NCBI GenBank assembly: GCA_026874595.1
Contig: CM049322.1
Coordinates: 51,189,340-51,253,339, forward strand
Length of the DNA: 64,000 nucleotides
DNA from: Sipunculus nudus
Taxonomy: Eukaryota > Annelida > Sipuncula > Golfingiida > Sipunculidae
Direction: 5' to 3'
In this document: positions 12,256-22,200 of the stretch, in pieces
Layout of the letters: every line of letters begins with the position of its first letter
Position numbering within the stretch: position 1 is the stretch's first letter
Program-made: the position numbers and the translations under genes
The notes under the pieces: generated by a model
What the model was told of the DNA's origin: nothing
The model's input: the letters and a program-made list of their open reading frames with translations, nothing else
Databases searched by the model: none

Positions 12256-12600
12256 TCAGGGAGAGGAGTGGGGTTCTGTCAGTGTTTTTCTGAGTTTGGG
12301 GATGATGACTGACAGAATGTTTTCACATCTCGCCATCAGGCTGGTTACAAGTGGATCAGGAGTCGTAAACACGGAGCCAGAGAAGGAATCAAGTCTGTTA
12401 GGGCTGTTCAGCTCATTCATTTCCATGTACCTTGAGAATTCCTCGTCCAGTTTAGATCTCAGGCTGTCACAATACTGCGGATCGCAGGAAAACAGCGCCC
12501 CAGCGTTCGTCTCAAAGTACTCTATGGATTCCTGTACTGCCCTCTGGTGTAGATTTCGTAAATCATCGTTAGACTTGCGCCGCCTTCCCCTCATGGTGTT
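12256..12600 (-). CDS. GTPase terminal exon
   Basis: 345 nt, 114 residues and stop TGA, acceptor TATTTTAG, phase 0. HQRAVQESIEYFETNAGALF, SLRSKLDEEFSRYMEMNE and LVTSLMARCENILS fit the final helices of the atlastin middle domain. There is no hydrophobic hairpin or ER-retention tail, so this protein is not anchored like canonical atlastins. An ATG at 12594 exists but the exon clearly continues from the previous one. Confidence 0.8.
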   Translation of the reverse strand, partial: NTMRGRRRKSNDDLRNLHQRAVQESIEYFETNAGALFSCDPQYCDSLRSKLDEEFSRYMEMNELNSPNRLDSFSGSVFTTPDPLVTSLMARCENILSVIIPKLRKTLTEPHSSP

Positions 12601-13298
12601 CTAAAATATATATCAGCAGGTTTCAAACTCTCAATAAAATTGTCGTGATAATACAGGCATATTAAACAAAAAAAGTGTATACTGTTTGATTGTGTTTCGT
12701 TTGTGTGCATTCTCTAAATACATCTGCATACGTTTAATTCAACTGAAGGACTAGTTTAAGTTCGTAATGATGTAAGAGAGATGACAAAACGTGACGTGCT
12801 CACGGTGACCATATTTGTCCTATTTATTTAAATATACTCATGACTAAATGTACCATTTCGAAGATTTCTGTAATACCTTAATATCGTACACAGTTCACAG
12901 CGCTACTAGTGATTAATTGCATAACTATGAGTTCAGGACGAAATATCCATGGAGATGTACATCTCACGAGATATCGTCTACAACTAACTTCCAAGTATCT
13001 AAGTAACCAGTCCAAAGTTGTTAAATGTACATTAGTCCTACCAAATCACTCTTTTTTTTATTGATTTCATGAAAATGATGCTAATTACTCTTTTTACTCT
13101 TTTTTTCATCAGCACTCCTTTCTCGCCCTCTTTTTTGTGAATCGGGAGCTTTAACAGTCAGGTTAGAAAAAGAAATGGACATTTCACAATATTTTTGTGT
13201 GCAAATGTTCAGCATGTGTCACATGTAGAAAATGTCCTTATCTTCAGACAAGGGGAAGTGCAGCTTGTATGTTTTCGACATTGGGAAGGATATGCGTC

Positions 13299-13334
<36 letters not shown>

Positions 13335-16300
13335 AAATGGAGGTATGCGAAGCACATCTTTATTCAGTTTGTGATAAAAAAATTGGGGGGATTGACTCTA
13401 ATTTTACTATTTTTTCTATCTTTTTTTCAAAGAAGTCGACTCTTTTTTTTCTGGAACACTTACTCTTTTTTCGGTCAAATACCTTTGGCCGGCCTATACA
13501 TTGTATCGAGGCCGACTTTGGTATTACCTCACGACGCTCGGGTCCGTACGACAAGGGATAGCATGTTATCTTATTATTTCTAAATTTGCTATTATCCTCT
13601 TCTTCGATAATATGCTAATTCGTGAATGGGATATCCCAATATTAATAGGGTAAATATTGAAAGCCTAACTTTTGAAATTTTACCTTTTGGGTTTTGAACA
13701 TTTTTCCATTCTGTACCACCTACTATTGAAAAATAATCGAAGAATTCAGAGTTAATTGTAATATTTTATCGCTTAAACTTCACCGCCAGTAAAAGGTCTA
13801 CTGCTGTGTTTTTGCTAACCTCAGCGGGTTTATTCATCACATGAACGTCTTACCTCTTTCATCTTCTCGTGATATTTGTTGGCAGCCATGGAACTTATTA
13901 TCCGACAGAATTCTTCTTGTTCAACCTTAAACAAATAAATACCATAACGGGATGACCACTTTTATTGTAACATGTGTGGTGGAAAAATATTCATAAGTGG
14001 GTGAAATAGTTGAAATAGCTTTGAGCCTCTTGGTCCTACAGCCAAAAATTCGCTTGTCTGATTGGTCGCTTGGTAAGTGTCTTGTTGAGATTTCGCACGC
14101 CACAGAGGCTTACACCCGCAAATGCTTGTTTACTTCGGACCAGAAATGTGAGAAAAGGAGACAAATTAACACCCAGTCTTTTACCTTTGTCATTATTTGG
14201 AAATGACAAAAAAAAAACGGTGAAATCAGAATTCAGTTACAAAGTTTTCAAAGAAGGCACAAAATTAAGCCTTGTCATATATGGGAAATGTTCATTCATT
14301 CGTATTACCACCAGAGAAGCCCGTGTTGAAAAATTGGTTGATTCATGGGAAACGTTAAGGTGTTAAACTGCTAAAACCTCGGTGGATTCTCTTCTCAGGG
14401 AGCGGCAATAACCTGAGTGGAAATGGGCCTTTACCACGAGCATGCGCACTGCGCGTAATGGTCGTCTGCTGTGTTTGGGTCACTGTGAGCCAGCATTGCG
14501 GCTTTTATATGCTGAAACCAGATACACGTCAGAGAATGCGACAAACACCTCGCTTTTTCTCAGAAAAAAATTACATAATGATATAACAAATACGTCTTTT
14601 TATTGATGAAACGGACCCGACCAATCAGCTTTACTCGTTATCGGCAGGGGGAGCTAGTGAGGTGACGTCTTTTAAAATAAAAAAGAACTAACCTGACTCG
14701 TTGTCATCCTCTTTGCTTTATTATTAACAATGAGCGCCTCCTCTATCGCGTCGATTCGCTGATTCAGCAGATCTTGGTGAGGACGGGCCTCTTCAGGGCG
14801 CCCTCTACCGGAGGTACGGAACTCTAGCATTGCCTTTTCCCTCATGGTTTTAACCCGTCTGGTCAGGTGATCACTGTCAACTGCTGGGGCGTCTTCACTG
14901 AACTCCTACAAACCAAAAAAGATGAAACAATATTCATTACATGCACTGAGGACTGAATTTAGGGGCCATATTCTTCATTGAATGTACTGATTACAATAAA
15001 GGAAAGTTGAATAGAGATGCTTGTGTCTGATGACTTAACTGTTTGCATCCTTTTTATATGTAAAACCTTAGGCTTTTAATTTACTTGCTAGCAATACGCT
15101 GTTGAGGAATGTAATGCAAACGGCATTAATATTTAGTTATATTTAAACTTGACATAGAGAGGCTACAATAAGCAGGGGCGTCAATATAGGGGTGGGGGAT
15201 GGTGGTATATATATACCCCCTCCCACTTTTTGGCAGGGGGGGACGGTCAATGTAATCATCCCCCCCCCCCCCCCCACTTTTCAGAGAATAATATCATAAT
15301 ATTGCAAACGAACTATATTAATAAATAGAATTAAAGACTTTGGATCTATTTACTAAAAAATGTTATATCTTAACCTTGCTTAGAATTCACAAAATAACTT
15401 ATTTTCTAAAACATTATAATTATTTGAAACATGATTAAGTATATATATATATAGTTGTAGATGCCACTCACAGACGCTGAACAGGTATATATATATATAT
15501 ATATATTTGTATACAGTCACCCCCCCCCCCCCCACCCTGGAAGAAAAATTTTACGCCAGTGACAATAGGAGACTAAAATATTTTTTTCAACATTAGGTCT
15601 GGTAAGGACCTTAAATGGACATAATCACATACCAGGTATGTTAAATATACATAAAATATTATGGTATGCTCCAATTTTTTTATTCTTTTTATTCTTAGAC
15701 AGTTTGTTTACTCCTGAAGATAATCTGAGATAAGCTTGCTGTAGGCGCAATCAGTGGCGTAAAATATTATCATAGAGCTCACGCCACCTCGTGGAAACTT
15801 CACAAATCAAGAACTTTAAGTTTCAAACCGATGGTTCCTCTTTTTTTCTCTCTCTCTCTTTTTTTTTTTTTTTTTTTTTTTTCCTTTTTTCGTGTTTTTT
15901 CTTGTTTAAGAAGTATTGCGAATGTTCCAAATCGGACCTCTGGTCACGATGTCTTGTTAGGGTAAACAAGCACACGAGAACTGTGTTTACTCACACCCAG
16001 AGTCCAAAAGCAATATATAAAGCAAGTGAAATGGAGATGATAAGTCTGTATGGAAAACATTTGTATTTAGTCTGAACTATTAGCCTTATATAATACACAT
16101 TTTTGTAAATGATTATGCACCTTTAAACCATCCATTTGTGCAGTGAATTGAACTGGTATTTCCCAGGATAACATGAGATGCAGTCTCTCATATTACAGGG
16201 ACAGTGATGACAGGGAATTCCCAACTTTTGTTGCTATACAATCAGCATCTCTTATAATGATTTAACATTAATAATACTAATGGCTTTGTCATCTTGACTA

Positions 16301-19209
16301 CGCTTTATAATGTGTTCACTGAGGGAAAGTTTTGTTTTCTATCTTTGCGTTCAGACCTGCGTCTCATTCTTTATTCGTGATTTCCTTTGTTATCATATTG
16401 TTTATATGGGAGTGTGTTGCTAATTTTCTTTGGGCGAACTCTTTCGTTCAGCGCCATCTGGATGATGCATACTCCAGAATTCACGTACCTCCTCACAAGT
16501 AGCTCGAAGGCGATCCAAGGCTTCTTTGACAACCTGATGGTTCCACCGAGAAACCAATGTCTGTGACACAATACATTTAATTTAAAAAAATGAGAACAAA
16601 AACAGCAACTGAGTTCATACAACACAAACACAGCATGGTATCTTCCAGGCTGTGCCGATAGACTGATACTAATATATAACGGGTAACCTGGTACCTGGAT
16701 ATAGATTTTTCCATTTTGTGTTTTTTTTTTAACTTTTTCAATTGAATTTTCTGTATCGGTATATAAAAGCGCGATCATGTTTTTCATGTCCAGTTTTAGA
16801 AATAAGTTCCCAAGAAGGAGAATCCAATAGTGCTGCAATATGTTGTAAATAGTGATTAAAATAAATTGCAATGAATAAAATATTTTTTTTTTCTTTTAAT
16901 TAAACTGGATAAAAAGTTTAGGTGGGCACTCTCCGAAAACTTTCTGGTCAGTTTACATCAGTTCTATTAGATCATGGACATGTGAACCAAAATACCACCC
17001 AGAAACACCCCGAAAGGTCTCTTACTTATAGTCCCAACACTGGTTCACATATGCTTATTAACGACCATAAATATCATACCTTATAAATAAAATAGTGCAT
17101 ATAACTACAACATACAAGCATAATTACTCTGAAATAGAATGAAAATTTATTTCCATACAATAAATCAGCCCAGTATATGCATTTCAAACGTACAACCGTT
17201 TAGAGAGTGTCACTTTCGCATGCGATATAAATCTTGCATTTTTCAGTCAGAATAGCCATAGGCGAAAATTCCTATTGTTTTACTTAAGATTCAGTGATGA
17301 CCTGGAAATTGCTTAGACTTGAGTACTCGAGTCAACATTTTAGTACAGTCAGGAAGGGTATCAGAAATATAAAGAGTGTGACTTTACCTCTCTCGTGCCA
17401 GATAATGAAGGTATCTTTCCTGACTGCAGAATACCAACAATATTCTGTAACAAAATAAATGTCATGGATTTTTTGTAACAACAAAATAAATGTTATTCAC
17501 TGTCGATCCGGTGATGCGTAAATTAAAAAAATGTCCGTTACATTCAGCTAACTCTGTCACTGTGGTGTGAAACCGATTTCCTCACGTATACTGGTATATT
17601 CTAAACTTACAGCATCTCTACTACTCAGTTAAAATATATTCAATGTTTATTCCATTCTTTTGCCCGAAAAAAATCAAGGGTTATCTCAAACTCATGAAAA
17701 CCATATTTACAGTTCTAAGTTAATAACGTAAAAAGCTTGTCCTGTGTTCATGTTTGAAGCTACTAATATCAGGCCCTTAACTTAGACTTAATTTTTGTAT
17801 ATACAAAGTAACCCTACATTAACAAAAGAAAACGCTGAAAGACAAATGATGTTTAATTGTAAATGATATAAGCTAACATGATGTTTTACGGGGTTTTTTT
17901 ACCTACCATGATGTGCCTCAGAAGTCCGTAACAGGTGGTAGCTCGACCAGAGTTAGACTGATGTATGACGTCCGTAAATAAAGCGGCACAAAACTGATCT
18001 AGCTGTCGAACAAACTTCCCCAATAATTCTAAAATACACCACATATGTCAAAGTTTATTGGCAATAATAATAATACCATGATTACAAAGGTAAAAGTTGC
18101 ATGAAATTTGAAATGTAAAACTAGATACAGTATTCCGGAAGCGGCCAGGACAGAACTAAAAAAAATGGATTTTCAATGTAGACTAAGATGAAATATCGAT
18201 ATGGTTATGGCCTGTAAGCCATCTTACACTATAACAGAAACCCATTATAACTTGCACTGATTAATTCACGATAAAATTTTGTTAAAATACTAAGAAAAAA
18301 GTTATTCAAAACAACTATTTATTGAAGTAAACTGTATGTGTAAACTATAGGGTAAACCGCCTTTAACCAATGATGCTATATATCATATTGCCTCCCATTA
18401 TAGACGACTCCTACATGTATGATCGAGTTATAATATAGAAAAGAAGCACAAAAATCAACTCTCCTCGCTTGTCTCCTCACTAAACTCCGTTGTCGTCGGC
18501 TTTTTCCCTTGTAATGTAAACTATGTTGTAAGATAATAAAAGGATGCGATTTTAGGCTTTACCAAGGAGTTGTACTTAGAGTAGCGTGACGTTAATCCTA
18601 AGAGAATAAATATTTTCTGTTCAATGTTTATATAATTTTTTTAAATTCTGAATCAGACTAATTATGCAGGAGAGTAAAGTTCGCGCCAGACCGTGCCCCC
18701 GGGCACCTCCTCGCAAGCACAAATATTGCGGAAAAGGTTAAAAATAGATTTTGGGTAAATTTGACGTCCTAAATTTTACGCGGATACATAGGACCAACTA
18801 CGCGCTTCGCTAGTGCAAGGAAACTGCTTGAGATGCCCCGGAGGTATCGTCTGGCGTGAACATTACTCTTCTGCATAAATTACCGGAAACACTCCCCGTA
18901 AACGCAATTTCCTCCTCTTCTTGGGACTCCTCGTCATCAGACTCCCTCTGGTGGACTGGGAGCAAACAACACATGACGTCATCATACGCCGTTTTTATGC
19001 TATCCCTGACTCTCTGTTGCTGCTCAATTTTATGACTAGTCATCTGTGTAAAAGAGAAATGACAGTCCTCTGGAAAACACGGGATAAATGGGAAAGTAAT
19101 AAACTGGAAATAGTTCAAAATAAGCAGGCCCTTGTATTTTTATATGTAGACATGGTCATTGTTTTCGTTCTTGGTCATTTTTGATTTGCGCAATAATAAA
19201 CACATACGC

Positions 19210-19279
<70 letters not shown>

Positions 19280-22200
19280 TGTAATGTTGAAGATATGTCA
19301 TTTAAAAAAAGTAATTTTATTGTAAAAGCAATTACTATTATTGATGATGTTTTCATATTTTTTAAATCTATATTACGTTCATCGGTGAGAGTGTTGTGAT
19401 ATTAAGGATTTTAGCTCATGCATAGTCAGCTTTTTATACTATATATGTCACAGTTTACCTGTAGTTCCTGTTTTAGGTAGTTGCTTCCTCCCCGTAGGCC
19501 GTAACGCATCCCTTTCTTAGCCGTCCAGTCTCTTACCACAAACAACAGTTTCTGCAATAAGTTTATATGGAGTTATCATACTCAGAAATAGACTTTAAAA
19601 TATGATATACAGTGTCCATATGTGCCTAAAAAATCTAAAATAGTTCAGCCATTTATTGGACGGCAAGTCTCCGCTGATCCGAAAATTATGTATTTAGCCT
19701 ACAAACGTGATATGATTGTAAATTCTATGAATTCGGCGTAAATACATGTTTACTCGCATTTTAAGGTGTGTTTCCATATGCGTAAATATGCGTATGTGCG
19801 TACATGCGTGAAAAAATGTTGTGTTTCAATATGCGCGTATATCTGTGATCTGACAGACGTAATATATTTGTTCATAGGATCTAGCAGGTGTGCCACAAAA
19901 AGATGTTGATGTGACGTCATTTTACTGGTCATGCCTGAGTTCACACAGACCGTAGGCGTAAAAATTGCTCCTGTGTCGATTTTCAGCTTGAACGCACAGA
20001 CGCATACACAATGACGAACACACGGAAACATCTAAGTCATGAAGTCATATGTTCAATATTTCACGATTATTTACGTGCACATGGATATACGGCTTATGTC
20101 TTTTCCGAATAGCAGTTTTCCATTGTTTGTTTTATATACGGACTAAAACCCATACGTCACAAATATGATCTTCAGAAGGGTGTAACGTTAGTTTATATAT
20201 ACGGAGACATACGCTTTGTAAATGCAAAATGTAATTGAAACTGATCCTAGTATGATTTTGTACCCTGTTATAATTTGAGTGTTTGGGCGCTGTCCAAAAA
20301 AGGCGTTATTCCACTTTAAACTTTAAACGTCCGCTTGCCACCAAACACTCTTTACTGATAGGTCCTAGGTGTACTTTCGTGTCCCAACCCCCTGCCCTTA
20401 TGGAGACCTGACAGGTTTATTACTCCAAATTTCTCGAGACCGTTCGTGGGGGCTGCCATTTCGCTTAAACCGCTTAAACACTAAAATCCGGATGTCACAG
20501 GTCGAATGTCGAAATCATGGGTATACTCCTAGTAAAATAAAACCACGGCTTACATATCCAAAGTATCCCGGAAAAAAAAACAACTTCACCCAGTATAAGA
20601 ATCTGGACTTACAGGACATTTGTGTCCGATATCTGGTGTGGCACCGTTGAGCTGTAACACCAGGGAAGCCGATTCTATCAACATCTGAAACCAGGATATT
20701 CAAATGAATTATGCGTGTGTATAAAATTTTACTATGAGCGGCAGCGAGAACAATACATCATTTTAATATATCGGGAATAATTATGTTACGATAACAGTCA
20801 AGCAGTGGTAACTAAAATCACACGGTCAGTTTCGAGGGACATACCGGTATTAACTCCGGACAATTCTTGAGTGGGTTAAGGTAAAAAATAGTTAAAGCAA
20901 AGTCTTACTTCTAAATGTTTCAGTTTATCTTCATCCACCATCCTGACTGCATTATAAATCTGAAAAATGTTAATAAATCATATATCTCCCCTTTTCAGCT
21001 ACAAAATGCCTTTCTCTATAGAAATAATAACAATTAACCAATACGTGTTTCACTGTTCAAACATATATGAAACAAAGAGAAGGTATTCCATACACACGGA
21101 GCCGAGCTGCAGTATATCAGCTGTAATTATGTGACATGAGGAAAGTATACTGTGATATGAGCCATACTTAAACTATATGTATATACGTGTATATATGGCA
21201 TGGGTACTGCTCAAATCACTTCGGCTTATAACAAATACATAGCCCTATATCAGGCAAGTACGCTTATATCAGGTATTTGCGCCATAACTTGCATGACATA
21301 AGCTGTAATGGCATGATAAAAGGCATATTTGTACATGTATAGTATAAGCCATACAAGATGAAAGACAGAAAGCGTATCTACGTGATATACGGCGTATTGT
21401 GTATAACGTAAGCCGTATTTACGTGATATTAGTCGTATTTAACGTGATATAAGCTACTCCTGCGCGAGACATAAGGCTCGTTATTTTACACAAGGCATGT
21501 GTGGGATATATTTCATGAATGGACTTAATTTTAGGAGATTTAAGGTGATGCACGCAGTACATGCGTGATATGAGGCGTCATTGTTTGATATTAGGTGTAT
21601 TTATGTAATATATGCCGTACTTACGTTATATAAGAAGACATTGTGTATGTATAGGGAGATTTATTGGACTCGGCACTTACCTGTATGGAACTGAGAAGTA
21701 TAGTAAATGTAGTAAGTAAATTTGTATCTTCAATTGACGCTGTGCGGTCACCGAGTCCCTGTGTGTCCACCACCAGCACACACACCTACAAACACACGCA
21801 TACCCTTAGTGTGTGGACCTTGAAGATTGATCATAAACGTAAAGGTAAATACCTTAACGTTAAGTTTACCCTTATGTTAAAGACCTTTAAAAACATGTGA
21901 ACACGTTTAAAACAGAAAAAAAGTATGATCTGCACCGTCATCCTTATCATCGTTGTGATTGCAACTGTCTGTATACAGTGGAACCCTGGCTTCTGACTAC
22001 CCCACCATGGCGACCACCCTACAATTATGACCACCTTCCTTGATCCAGATTATATGATCCAGGTAACTTAGTATGTCACAAATACGACAACCCCAAATTA
22101 CGACAACTTTGGTCAGTCCCAAAGGTGTTTGTACTCGAAGTTTTTAATTGTCTATCACTGTTAATACTACGAAATTAACTTTTTTAGTTTTGGCTAAAGT

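Larger units (their letters stand above)
11060..12290. repeat. Degenerate tandem array (gtttacgtcagcgtttgtctgagtttgt-like)
   Basis: Units of roughly 40-60 bp share the core TTTACGTCAGCGTTTGTCTGAGTTTGTNC and are strongly diverged. They occur at 11066-11220 and again at 11880-12290, where the array runs into the terminal GTPase exon. The array is split by the fold-back element at 11250-11746. Confidence 0.6.
12844..17194. repeat. Segmental duplication, copy B
   Basis: This is the second copy of 1-3970. It is longer mainly because it holds a 373-bp insertion at 16676-17048. It lies inside the complete GTPase gene and contains its exons 8, 9 and 10, whereas copy A has these exons without the upstream exons. 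The last shared bases are near 17194. Confidence 0.95.

Noticed and set aside
17340..17430. Short inverted repeat around cagtcaggaa
   Set aside because: About 17-20 bp arms with mismatches; too little to call an element.
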